Positions 25,598 to 36,665 of a DNA stretch of 64,000 bases are shown here, piece by piece; position 1 is the first letter of the stretch; each line of letters starts with the position of its first letter. Both the position numbers and the translations under genes were made by a program. A model generated the notes under the pieces. It was not told the origin of the DNA. It made no database searches and saw only the letters and a program-made list of their open reading frames with translations. The DNA is from Climacteris rufus. Lineage: Eukaryota > Chordata > Aves > Passeriformes > Climacteridae. The stretch is taken from assembly GCA_013398175.1 (NCBI GenBank), contig VZRZ01007410.1, positions 1,612,243 through 1,676,242 of the forward strand, given 5' to 3'.

Positions 25598-26543
25598 TGT
25601 TGGAGGTTGAGAGATAACTTGGAATTTTTTCTCCATCACTGTTACTAAGCAACAAATGGCTGGGCGATTGGGGCTATTAACTCTTTTTGGGAGAGACAAA
25701 AGATGTGCTTGGGCGGGGCAGGTAAGGGAAGAGCCAGTTGAAACAGGCACTCCCTCTCTCATCAGACAAGGGGAGAGGAGAGGCTGCTCTCTTGCTTTTG
25801 GCTGCGACCAGAGGAAATCCAACTGTGACCTGCTTTCTTTCTCCTGGCTGGGTGAGCTTTGATTCAACCCTTTTTGCCACTGGGAAGAGCACATTTCCCT
25901 GGGCTGCGTTTTCTCGCAGCAGTTACCGGGAGAGTNNNNNNNNNNNNNNNNNNNNNNNNNNNNNNNNNNNNNNNNNNNNNNNNNNNNNNNNNNNNNNNNN
26001 NNNNNNNNNNNNNNNNNNNNNNNNNNNNNNNNNNNNNNNNNNGCACGGGACCGCAGCATCTGTTGTGACTGCAGAAATCCTTGCTACTGTCAGCTAGCCG
26101 GGGAGAGAGGGCCGGCTCCTGCCCCTGCCGCCCTGTTTTTGCCGCTCTGAGCTGCCTGGCTGCTCTCCAGCCTGTCCGCCATTACCAGCTGCCTGAGGCT
26201 GACCTGACCCCGCGCCACAGCGCCACCTGCAGCCGCTCGGGAGTCATTGCAACCGCCCTGCCCGACCGGGAGCTCAACACTGCCCCCTGCTGGTTTTTGA
26301 CCGTGAATACACCACATGGGAAAGTTATCTGCTATTGGTTTCTGGTTCTATTTATGGTTGTTATTATTGTTATTGCTTGTTTATAGATACTAGTAAAGGA
26401 CTGTTATTTCTTTTCCCCTATCTTTGCCTGAAAGCCCTTGATTTCAAAGTTAAAATAATTCGGAGGGAGGGGAAATCACATTCTCTGTCCTAAGGGAGGG
26501 TTCAACCTCTCTTAGCAAACACCTGTCTTTCAAAACCAAGACA
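25598..26543 (+). mobile_element. ERVL-type LTR with an assembly gap
   Basis: A block of about 946 bases (gap included) begins tgttggagg and ends ctttcaaaaccaagaca. It is flanked by the same 5 bases, GAGGT, at 25593-25597 and 26544-26548, the duplication length typical of ERVL-type insertions. Its last 95 or so bases align clearly with the end of the LTR at 40044-40581 on the same strand (shared ataattYggagg and nearly identical 3' terminus), so both belong to related families. No viral coding sequence is attached, so it is probably a solo LTR. The left boundary is ambiguous because GAGGTTG recurs 10 bases further in (25603). Orientation is inferred from the second copy, which has a TATA-like box. 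Confidence 0.8.
25936..26042. other. Assembly gap (107 N)
   Basis: A run of N inside the LTR. Open frames that cross it are not real evidence of coding. The sequence on both sides is GC-rich, which probably explains the dropout. Confidence 0.99.
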
Positions 26544-26548
26544 GAGGT

Positions 26549-27034
26549 TTAAGCCAACAATCAGCTGCTAACATGCCATCAGTGCAGGGGAGGTGTCACC
26601 AAAGCAGACAGTAGCGCTGTGGTTTCATTGGACATACCATAGAAATTGGCTCTAAAAGAAATGTGGACATAAAACAGAATAAAATCAAATGGTTTGGCAA
26701 GGGATCAGTCTGGTTTATCAAAACATTTATGGACTCAACACCTTGGCTTGCTTTGATGCAGTCAGTCACCAGGAAAAGAAACATGGCTGGAGGGATACCT
26801 GACACCAGGTTTTGCACCTTTATAGCAAGCTCTGTACAGATCGTTCACAACTTGCAGCCAGTGATGTAGCATTTTTCTGGTTCTCATATTTATTTTCAGC
26901 CAGACCAGCACCCTAATCTCCAGCTGCATCATCTTTTGCACCAAAACAAAGATGAGGGCAGGAACAAGGAGCCAATAAGAAAGGCATATCTCCTTTACAG
27001 TGTGTCTCTTCACTGGCATGAGCTTTTCAACCAA
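26549..27034. other. Unique spacer between two LTR insertions
   Basis: I see no gene or repeat family in these 490 bases. They appear to be the original host DNA between two independent retroviral insertions. Confidence 0.5.
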
Positions 27035-27040
27035 GCTTCC

Positions 27041-27720
27041 TGTGGTGGTGTCTTCCCTCAGGGGGGCTCGGACCCCGCCTGTTGCTCAGGCACTGGCTAT
27101 ACAGTGGTTGAGTGACACGGGATCTGAGGATGCTCAGGAAGAGGAGTTGGAGGTCTAAAAAACACCCCTTAGACATCCCCTGGGGTGGAGAGAAGCACAA
27201 ACCCAGCCTCCCTTTCCAGAGACTTCTTTGCAGTTCGACAGTTTAGTGGTCAGTTATTAGGTAAGCTTTAATAATTGGTTGTTATTACTGTGTCCCACCC
27301 TGTAAGCCCCGCATTATTGGCTGTTAGTGTTTTCCACGCCCTGTTTCTTGTGCCTTAAAAGTTCGTGTTTGGTGCGTGATTCGGAGGATTTCTGGTCTCC
27401 CTTGGACTGTAATAAACCATCTGAACCCCCGCCAGAAATCTCCCTCTCCTTTTCTTCGTGCTCCGGATCGCCGTGCGCTCAGCAAGCTACTATCTGCACC
27501 TACTGAGGGCAGGCTGCCTAGCCTGGGGCAGCGCCATTGGGATACCTGCTTGCTGCGTGAGAGGTTCTGGCGAGCCCACATTCTGGGCCACTGGTTCCCG
27601 CATGAGGGCTCGATCCTGGCTGCGATCAGATCGCTCAAACCCTCTGAATAAGCGGCACTCCCAGCCCCGAGGTTCCATTGAGCTATCCCGAGGCAGGGCT
27701 GAGTGAGACGCGACACCGCA
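27041..27720 (+). mobile_element. Class II (ERVK-type) solo LTR with 6-bp target duplications
   Basis: A 680-bp element starts TGTGGTGGTGTC and ends GACACCGCA, giving TG...CA ends inside a short imperfect inverted repeat (TGTGGTG against TGCGGTG). It is flanked by perfect copies of GCTTCC at 27035-27040 and 27721-27726. Six-base duplications are usual for alpha/beta-like (class II) retroviruses. Inside, in the expected order, are an inverted CCAAT word (attgg, 27316-27320), a TATA-like ttaaaa (27355-27360) and a polyadenylation signal aataaa (27411-27416), so U3 is about 27041-27385 and U5 is long. No gag, pol or env lies on either side, so recombination between two LTRs removed the provirus body. 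Confidence 0.9.
27355..27416 (+). promoter_or_regulatory. LTR core promoter and polyadenylation signal
   Basis: The ttaaaa box at 27355 lies about 50 bases ahead of aataaa at 27411, the compact arrangement of a retroviral U3/R border. Whether it still drives transcription is unknown. Confidence 0.6.
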
Positions 27721-27726
27721 GCTTCC

Positions 27727-27823
27727 CGTTAACTTTCCTCTGTACCTTGCATCATGCCTATGAATTCCAATCACCTGTATGCACCCACTTTGCCCTCGAA
27801 ATTCTTCCAGAATTGGACAGAAC

Positions 27824-27855
<32 letters not shown>

Positions 27856-28290
27856 AAAGAGACTGGGTTATCAAGAGCTGCATACAGGGACTCACCTGTT
27901 AACAAAGCTCCAGCTGAGAGAATGATGACAACTTCCAAAAGAGCCATCAAGGACTTCTCTACTCTAGGACTGACAGGTGCTGAGTAAAGAGGTTGCTTTT
28001 AACAGATCTCTTGCTACCCCCTTGGCTCCATGGAATGGGAGTGGTAGGACATGGAGGACTGAAGACACAATGGTGTCTCTCTCACTGATCAAAACCCTTG
28101 ATGTGGCTGGCCAAGTATTGGTGCTAACCCAGCAACACACAGGTGCTACACTCCTGAGCAACTTCTTATTGCACTATACACCAATCTCTCAGAGCATGTT
28201 TCTTCGGTATAGGCATAGCTAAGGAATTTGGAAAATAAAAGGGATATTAAATCAGGTACCCAAAATAGAAAGCTGAGAAGAATATCCATA
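27727..28290. other. Noncoding spacer with A-rich tract
   Basis: The block contains an almost pure A tract at 27824-27859 interrupted by one G. Such a tract can be a simple repeat or the tail of a retroposed transcript; I see no upstream gene body that would support retroposition. The remainder is unique sequence. Confidence 0.55.
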
Positions 28291-28299
28291 ACTGTCTAT

Positions 28300-29818
28300 T
28301 GGATGAAACCTAAACATGCGCGTGCAGAAGACCATGGGACCTGATGAGATTCATCTGCAGGTCCTGAGGGACCTGACAGATGAAGTTGCTAAGCCACCAT
28401 CTGTAATTTTTGAAAAACCGTGGCAGTCAGGTGAAGTCCCTGATGATTGAAGAAAGGGAAATATAACCCCCACTCTTAAAAACGGGAAAGCAGAAGACCT
28501 GGGGAGCTACAGACCAGTAAGTCTCACCTCTGTGCCAGGGAAGATCATGGAGCAGATTCTCCTGGAAACTGTACTAAGGCACATGAAGAACAAAGAGGTG
28601 ACTGGTAACAGCCAACATGGCTTTAGAAAAGGGAAGTCATGCCTGACAAATCTGGTGACCTCTGATGGGGCTACGGCATTGGTGGATGGGGCAGAGCAAC
28701 TGACATCATCTACCTGGACTTATACAAAGCATTTGACACTGTCCTGCATGACATCCTTGTCTCCAGATTGGAAATATGGATTTGATGGATGGACCACTTG
28801 AGGGATAATGAACTGGCTGGATGGTCACACACAGACTTGTGGTCAGCTCATTGTCCACATGGAGAACAGCGACAAGTAGTGTCCCTCAAAGGTCAGTCCT
28901 GGGGCTGATACTGTTCAACATCTTGTCAGTGACACAGACACTGGGATCGAGGGCACTCTGGGCAAGCTCACTGATGACACTGAGCTGTGTGGGGCAGTCA
29001 GCACGCTGGAGGGAAGGGATGGCATCCAGAGGGACATGGACAGGCTGGAGAGGTGGGACTGTGCAAACCTCATGAAGCACAACAAAGCCAAGTGCAAAAT
29101 CCTGCACCGGGGTCAGGGCAATCCCAGGCACATCAACAGGCTGGGCAGAGAAGTGACTGAGAGTGGCCCTGCAGAGAAGGATTTGCAGGTGATGGTTGAT
29201 GAAAAACTCAACGTGAGCCGGCAGTATGCACTCACAGCCCAGAAAATCAACGGAGTTCTTGGATACACCCAAAGGAGTGTGGCTGACAGGTCAAAGGAGG
29301 TGATTTCCCCCCCCCTTTACTCTACTCTTGTGAGACCTCACCTGGAGTGCTGCATCCAGTTCTGGGGTCCCCAGCATAAAAAGGACATGGAACTGTTGGA
29401 GCAAGTCAAGAAGAGGGATGCAAAGTTGATAAGAGGACTAGAGCACCTCCCCTACAAAGACAAGCTGAGAAAGCTGGAGCTGTTCAACCTGGAGAAGAGA
29501 AGGTTGTGTGGAGACCTCACAGCAACATTCCAGTATCTGAAGGGAGCCTACCAAGAAGTCAGAGAGGGACTCTGTCAGGAACTGTAGTGATAGAACAAGA
29601 AGTAATGGCTACCAACTGAAAGAGGGGAAATTTAACTTAGATAGTAGAAAGAATTTCTTCACTGTGAAAGGATGGTGAGACACTGGAACAGGTTGTGCAG
29701 AGATTGGACAAGGCCTTGAGCAACCTGATCTAGTGGGAGGTGTCCCTGCCCATGGCAGGCAGGCTTGGGACTAGATGATTTTTAAGGTCCATTCCAACCC
29801 CTTAATATTCTATGACTG
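28300..29818 (+). mobile_element. CR1 LINE, 5'-truncated 1.5-kb copy
   Basis: The second half of CR1 ORF2 and the 3' UTR lie in plus orientation. The 5' break falls within the reverse transcriptase domain, near a segment reading MGPDEIHLQVLRDL at about 28318. The 3' end reads gatttttaaggtccattcca and stops at about 29818 with a single attctatga-like unit. The frame is broken by a stop at about 28448 and several frameshifts, so the copy is dead. It lies about 600 bases downstream of the ERVK-type LTR. The exact left edge is uncertain by a few tens of bases. Confidence 0.95.
28316..29587 (+). pseudogene. Broken CR1 ORF2 (reverse transcriptase C-terminal part)
   Basis: The protein remnant starts mid-domain (PDEIHLQVLRDL), meets a TGA at about 28448 where the family usually has Trp, then continues in the same frame through YRPVSLTSVPGKIMEQIL and QHGFRKGKSCLTNL. 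A frameshift near 28690 moves the catalytic block YLDLYKAFDTV into another frame (28702 onward), which carries the first catalytic Asp. The SVPQ segment is in a third frame. The TDD box (28970-28978), corresponding to the family's FADD motif, returns to the first frame, which stays open to 29587 through the end of the protein. Reverse transcriptase copies LINE RNA at the target site; this copy cannot do so. Confidence 0.9.
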
Positions 29819-31254
29819 AAGTAGTTATGTAGGTATGTAGCATCTGTTGCAAAACTATCAAGCATGATGGCATCTGTGGGTAACCTTTATTCTTTCAAAA
29901 TTTTCTTTCTGTATTAAAAAAAAGACTCCCCAAGTCCCTAATCACACAGCTTTTCCTCACAGTTGACTTCTCACTGTAGTGATTAAGCAGCTATACCGAC
30001 CACCTCAACAGAGATTCTCTTAAACTGAGGCCCACACTTAATGTTTTCAGCATAGCTACAGCAAGCAGCTCCATTTCATGATTTAGAAACTGAAGTTTTT
30101 GGCTGCAGTAACAATTTTGCAGTAATTATATATTTGATGTAGGGGACTCTTATAAATTGTCCCTGTGTCAAGAACACTTTACCAGCAGAGACCTTCTGGT
30201 GGAGATGCCTGGCTCTAACAAAAATATTCCACTCCTCTGAACATTATCAAATAAGATGGGAGGTTTTTTTCCTTATTTATTTTTTCCTCTGGGCAGGCTT
30301 AGTATCCAATAACCCAGAAACCCCTTCAAGGACAATTCAAGGCACTCTGAATCATGGATGTATCAGACATTCTCATGCCATCCTGCATCCCCTCCCACTG
30401 AGAAAAAAAATAGAGGAGGGCAACCAAATCCTCCCCCAGCAAAAATGAGTGGTGACATGACATGTAAGCTGCTTCCTCCCTCTTTCCTCTCTCTCCTCAT
30501 GCTCCCTGTGTGTGTGTGGCTCTGAGGAGTGTGGTAAAAGGTGCAAGTTGTCATGGGAGAAGAAGAAGCAGCATTTCTCAAAGCTGAATTTTTGCCAACA
30601 TGAGCTGTGGTTCGTGAACTCGCTCAGCCTCTGGCCCAAGGCTAAGTTCAACTGTGTCTGAAGTCTGATGAAATGCTTTGCATTGCTTTAATATAAATTT
30701 TTATTTCAGCTGAGGTTTTTTCCAAGGCAGGAGACAATTCCTCTGCCTGGCTGAAGAACAGGCTTTGAGCCCTGTTTGTAATGTATTAAAAGAGATTTGC
30801 TTTGTTAATTTTCACAAATACCAAGTCTGTTCTGCAGACACATTAAATGTACAGAAAAAGGGTGATCCATCTAAGTATCAGAGGTTCTCTTCTTCTCATT
30901 ATGTGCATTTGAGGTGATCAAGACCCTGAACTTTAGGATTTTGTAATTCATAGTGAAAACTTTGACTGTAAAAAGATATTTCTGACAGTAAATGGCTCTT
31001 TATTTTAAGAGACAAAAATGTAGTGAGATCTAATGGCTGGAAACTTGGCTAAGAAGATACAATTAATTTTAATAATATTAACTCTTGAGAGTAATTAGCT
31101 GCTAGGCCAAACTAACACTGAATAATAATATTTTTTTAAATCATTATTTCTGGCTTGAAATTGTAATTCAAATTGTAATTTCAATTTGTAATTGAAAGTA
31201 CATGTCCCTCTGTAAGGTGCACTGTAGTTCAAACAGAAGTTACAAGGCTGAAGC
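29819..31254. other. Unique noncoding sequence
   Basis: No supported gene. The segment 31050-31195 is very AT-rich with many aatta/taatt words and a short near-palindromic repeat of aattgtaatt. A short (TG)n run lies at about 30507-30518. Confidence 0.55.
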
Positions 31255-31340
31255 AAAAATTACTCAGAAAAATGCTATGACCTGCATTATACAGGTCAGG
31301 CTGAATGATCTAATAGTCCCTTCTGGCCTTAAATCCAGAC
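31255..31340 (+). mobile_element. Ancient CR1 3' end remnant (reptile-type)
   Basis: The stretch tgcattatacaggtcaggct followed by gaatgatctaatagtccctt and ctggccttaaat matches the 3' end typical of older CR1 subfamilies abundant in turtles and crocodilians (...gatgatctaatggtcccttctggcc...). Only about 80 bases survive. It differs from the younger avian CR1 copies in this window, whose tails read ggtcccttccaaccc, so it belongs to a distinct and older subfamily. Confidence 0.75.
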
Positions 31341-33014
31341 TGCTGCTCATGCTCAAGTGCCTTGTGTAAAGCCCCTTGAGCCATTCCTCCATTGCAATAG
31401 TCAAACCACAGATCCCTTATACAAAAAGCTACTATACAATGAGCCTGAATGCCTTTCTGTGAAAGCCTGATCCAAACCTGCTGAAGAAGATATTCCCATT
31501 AACTTTTCCTATCAAGCCTCACAAGTGTTTTCTAGCATGCTACTGCATTGCTCAGTATATCCTTTGTCTCCCTTAGCAGCCACATGGCTTTTCTAGTCAG
31601 TTTTATTTTGACTTAAGGTAGCATTTTCAGTGGGCACACATCGTGGGAGCAAACCAGCAAATTAACAGGCTGGTGGTTTGCTGCAGCTCTTGTTAAGTAG
31701 AACGGAGAGAGCACTCTTGTCTTCCTAAAACTCTGCTACAAAAACTTCAGCCAATGAGAAGTTAGGAAGTTGCTGCTCCAGTCAAAGAAATTACCCTTAG
31801 GTCTGTTATGAACCATTCTGTAGTCAAGTGAAAAATGGGGGATGAAAGGTTTTGTTTCCTTGCTGAGCCTTTTTATCTGCTTTGGCGGAGGACTCCTTGT
31901 TTCTGGAAAGCTGGGTCCCATTCCTTAGACTGCTATGGCATTGTTATAGGATGTATGTGGGTATGAGGCAGGTGGGAAATGTAAGCACCAGAGCACTGGC
32001 TGCCTCTTCTGAGACAGGGTTTAATGTTTCTGCATCATTGTGCTGAGGGTCTGCAAGACTTGAGGAAATAGATTAAATATGATAATAAAAGCTATCCTGA
32101 AACAAATGTTCTTCTTTAAATGAGGAATTAACCTGCTCCAAGTTCAGCTAATGCATATGCTGTGTCTTGGGTCCCTTAGTGTAAAGAGGGGGTTCTTCAC
32201 CAATATACGAGTTCAGAGCAATGTGCTGAACTGTGGATTGTGAAAGGCACATCTACCACAGTAGTGGAGTTCTAAAAATAACCTAAAATAAAAACACATG
32301 GACAGACATATGTAGCTAAAGGACTTCATACTTCAGTGGGCAAACTCACAAAATACCAAAATAATTAAATTCATCCCTCAGAAGCCTTGAAAATAATTGG
32401 GTCAAGTTTCCCTATTTCTTCCCCTCCTATTTTATAAGATAATTATTAACAACTCAATACATCCATTTTCTGGAAGCAGAATTCTGTAGTTCCTTCTCTT
32501 TCCTTTCTGCTTCCAAAAAAGCAAACAAAGGAAAGAATAACTAAGTCTGAGCACAGCTAGGTCTGCAATATGCCACTGGCTTTCCTCCACACAGCTCCCT
32601 TTAAGTCAAACCAGCTGATTAGCTCCGAGATGTCCGTCTCTGTAGAATCTCTTTTCCCAGAGCCAACAAAAAACAGAATTGTGGTTGCCTGAACCGGAAC
32701 AGTGCTTCTGGGATTTTTTCATGCACTTTCCCTGTGCAGAAGAGTCAACATAATAGTGCAACATGACAAGATGTTGAGTCACACTGCCAAGACAACTTGC
32801 ACACTTTGCATTTTTCCTATTAGAGATGCATCAGTGATTCTGGAAGGGAAGAGGGGAAGAGAGATAAAATACTGCAGAACAGTCAAGTCCAGCTCCAAAA
32901 CCCTTTTTGTTTTCATTTTTCTATCAAGATGAGGCGTTACATGACAGTGATATGATTTGTAGCATTCAAGTGATGTAATAAATGTATCCCTTTATTAAAA
33001 CTGTTTTCTCAGGG

Positions 33015-33135
33015 GAAAAAAACAAACAAACATCAAAGAAAACGAACAGGACCCAAAAAAAAAACAAAAAAAAAAAAAAAAAAAACAACAACCCCCCCCC
33101 CAAAAAAACAACAAAGAAGAACAAGAACCAAAATA
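33015..33135. repeat. A-rich low-complexity tract with C10 run
   Basis: The tract is dominated by A with scattered C (AAAC-type), including a long A run near 33065-33085 and ten consecutive C at 33092-33101. Confidence 0.9.
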
Positions 33136-34582
33136 CCCCAAGACCAGAACATTACAAACTGCACAGTGTCCTTAACTGCACACTTTATGCTAAGATAAGC
33201 AACTAGAAAAAAAACAAAACTAAAAGCAAAACTTTCTTTCAGATCCCTCCTCAGAGCTGTTCTGGGAAATATTCCCCCCAGAGCACACTACCAAAAAAAT
33301 GTGAGTTCCATTTCTTTTCTTAATACCAGGAATGAAGAAATATCTAAGTTCTGAATGTATTTTGCACTTTTCACTTTTCTTCTGAACTTAGGCCTGATTT
33401 TAGGCTGGTTTGTCCAGGCGTTTTTGATTTAAGGAGTTTGTGCTTTATCTCTGCATCCTTCCAAATCAGGGCTCTCCCCAGTGACAATGCAGGGTGTGGC
33501 AGCAACGAGAAGTTGGCTCATGTGCTGCAGTCTTCCAGTACATTCCTCCGGTGGGGTGCCCACTGGAGTGTCCCTGGTCAGGACTCTCAGCCCTGCTCTG
33601 GCTCCCCCTCTCCAGCCCCGGAGTCCTGTGTAGCAGGGAGCCTTTGAGCCACCCCGAGCATCCTGGATGCCTGTTCCGGATTCAAGCAAACGAGCAGCAA
33701 AACCATGCTTGGGTTATCACCCGCCTGCCCAGGCTTGGTCCCCCACAGCAGAGCATCGCGGCCACCAGTGCCCTCCCTGTCATTTGCTGCCTGCAGAGCA
33801 GCACGGACTTCAGAGAGGCTTTGCAGCTCATCCTACACCATGACCATCATCTCACAAAAACTCTGTGACTTCTCGAAGCTCTTGAACCCTTCTAATTTGC
33901 AGTGGCTGAGAAAGGGGTTGCGCACTGCTGACGAACTCCCTGCCCAGGATGGGCCTGTCTCCAGGCTGGAGACATGCACAGATCTGTTCAGCCATAAGGA
34001 GAAGGCAGTTCATTTTCAGCCTTTTTCACTGTAAACGTGTTGGCAGATTATGGGGTAGGAGGATGGTACGATTTCTAAGGAAAATTAGTGTAATTATAAA
34101 TTAGAAACATTAAAATAGGATTAACTTCACAAAGGAAAGTATTATCTCATAATTGTTATAAAAACCTACTGCTCAGCCGTTTTAACACAGTCAACTGAAA
34201 ACCTCAAGGCTGATAAAAGAGTTCACACTCAAAGTTCTTTTTTTTCAAGTAAGGAGAAGATATTGGGATTGACTTCCCTCCCCACCCCACCCCACTTCTA
34301 AAATGTTAAATTGCATCACAGTATTACTGATCTGTGAGCTGTATTTAGATGTTTGCTCTTAAAAGTCCACAAACCCCAACTGTTTGTTAGGTGACAACCT
34401 ATGCCTGGGGCGCTGGCAGAGATTATTAACTTTACCATTTAGTTGGCTTTCTGACAGAGATCTTTAATCCTGGGAATTATTTTTAGAAGGGCTACATCAA
34501 GAATTTCAGAGCTGCTTTATCTTCTATGAATCAAGCCTTGGCTGCAAATTCTGAACATCCTCCCTACTTGAGAAGAGCAAAC

Positions 34583-34602
34583 ATATATATATATATATAT
34601 AT
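34583..34602. repeat. (AT)10 microsatellite
   Basis: Uninterrupted AT dinucleotides, ten units, in unique sequence. Likely length-polymorphic. Confidence 0.95.
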
Positions 34603-36579
34603 GGATATAACAAGTCCTTCAGACCCATCTTGACAATTAAGTTCATGGATTTACATCTACTAAAGATGCAGTAGAAAAAGGACAGAAGGTCACAAGTTAC
34701 TTTCCAATATAAAGCCTGAATTTAGCCCCAGCAGAGCTTTGCTGTATGGAACCATGAGCCTGAAATTTGCCAGACATGCTCAGCAAATGACAGAGGATAT
34801 TTTTCAGTAAAAAGAAAATTAACTGGAGACTTGTTTTTCTGAATATGTCTCAGCAAAGAGTTACCCTCTGTTGAGACTCTGACTCTTGCACTGAACCAAT
34901 CAACATTTCTGCACAGAAGCTTTCCTGCAAAAGTAGTTTTTGCTCTGATAAAAATTTAAATACAGAAACTAGGCAAAGAAGAGCTAGTTTTTTAGCTAGA
35001 AATCACTTCTCAGTAAAACATTCCCTCTTTGACCTTGCCTTTCAGTTAAAAGTGTTTTCCCAAACTACCTTTTAAAAGATCGTAATGATTGTGAACTCTG
35101 AAAATGTTGGGCTTATGGGAAAGGGCAAGGCTTTGCATCAGATTTTCTTCATCCATCCACAGGGTCACATCCATAGGACCATTAGGCAGGTCCTGTGGAG
35201 ACCTCTGGGGGTGTAAAGAACGGGAAGGTACACACGAAGTGTGCGTTCTCACACCCATCTGTGTGTAAAGCCCACGAAGAAATAGGGTTGGCAAGTACAG
35301 CAGGCTCCTTTCTGCTCAGGAGAGCCCATGCCCTCTCTTTGATGGAGGCAAAACACCATTGCCTTGGCAGGGAACCACTAAGCCCTGAACACACCAGGGC
35401 CAGAGAAACCTCTCCTCAAAGCCATCAGTCAGGCACTGGAGGTCCCTCACTTCTTTGGGCTTGTATCTGCCAAAGATACAGGTGCAGAAAAATCGCTGCA
35501 AAAGCAGCAAGACACTGCCAAAAAGGGAAGGGCAACAGGTATGGGATTTGCCCTTCATCAGCTATAGGAATTCCACCATCTCTTCTGCAGCTAGTTGGGG
35601 TAGGAGTCCCAAAAGCCTAAAAAACTGGAAGCCAAGCATCCACCATGTTAGGATCCACATCCTCAGATCACCCTTTGGTCATGTTTATACATTTAGGCTG
35701 TATGCAAAGTTTGTGGTAAGCTATCAATTATAAATCCTCAAAGGCTTTTGCATTGTTATAAATGATATGGCATGAGAAATGTTAGAGTCACAGCACAAGT
35801 GTTTTCCTAAGCAAAGGCATACAGCCTGGAGCCAGGAATGAGGTAATTACTTGTACAATAGAAATGTAAACTCAGTAACCTAAAGCGGGGGTGGGGGAAC
35901 ACAGAAGCGATGCAAGTCCTTACAGAGCCAGGTCCCAGGGGAAAGTCCCAGGCACCAAGAGGCAACCAGACAGGAGGAAGAGAAAGCTTTTCTATGAAGG
36001 AATATGGCAACCAGAATAACTTCTCTAGAAGCCACCTTTAAAATCAGAAGAAGAGGAATCAGAGGAATATTCCAGCCCCAGTAGCAGCAATGAACCGCCC
36101 CAAAAAGATATCTGGTTAAGGAAATAGCAAAAAAACTCCCAAAAATTTAAAGCTAAGTACAATATTAATAATTCTTTTATTTTGTTGACTTTATTCTAGT
36201 GCCATACACCCTCAGGCCTAAGTAAACATTCTTTATCGTTCAGTCTCATCTAGTAAAAATGCTGACTGTCGAGTAACATAAAACACAGGGTTTCCATTCC
36301 TACTGGGGTGGAATCAGAGGATTAGTGTGCTTTAACAACAAACAGCTGAAAAAAAAAATCCCCATTCCTGGCATATCACAAACCTCTGCACAGAGGAGGA
36401 AAACTCCTTCAACAGCATCTGGGCATGGGAGCCCCTCTGACGTTCAGGAGGGGGTGGGAAGGACCCTGGGCACAATGGGTATCCAGCACAGATACATGAG
36501 CAGCGCTGAAAGCCTCTCTGCCTCAAGATAAAAGCCACATACCAAACCCCCCCACGCAGAAGGAGCTCAGGACACCTAC

Positions 36580-36665
36580 CTGAAGGAGCCCAATGCAGGA
36601 GGAGGACCACTGCAACCATCAGGAAGAGAATAAACAGGAAGAGCCCAGCAATCTCACCTCTTGGG
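36580..36665 (-). CDS. Possible 86-bp exon encoding a membrane helix (speculative)
   Basis: On the minus strand an 86-base open segment is bounded by a pyrimidine-rich acceptor (ttttcctgctgag) and a near-consensus donor (cag/gtaggt at 36579). It reads about 28 residues, including an uninterrupted hydrophobic run of about 20 (IAGLFLFILFLMVAVVLLLH), the length of one membrane-spanning helix. I do not recognise the protein. No neighbouring exon is identified, and hydrophobic runs arise by chance in T-rich frames, so this is only a candidate. Confidence 0.18.

Larger units (their letters stand above)
31341..36579. other. Unique noncoding sequence with simple repeats
   Basis: No supported gene. 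It holds an A-rich low-complexity tract with a C10 run (33015-33135) and an (AT)10 microsatellite (34583-34602). Overlapping frames at 33429-34034 and 35195-35733 lack any family signature. Confidence 0.55.

Noticed and set aside
25511..26097. Long open frames on both strands across the assembly gap
   Set aside because: They are open only because N positions are read as unknown residues.
27590..27625. Sequence gagggctcgatcctgg resembling a tRNA-Pro primer-binding site, with a similar ggggggctcggac near 27060
   Set aside because: The 6-bp target duplications place both words inside the solo LTR, so neither can be a primer-binding site downstream of an LTR.
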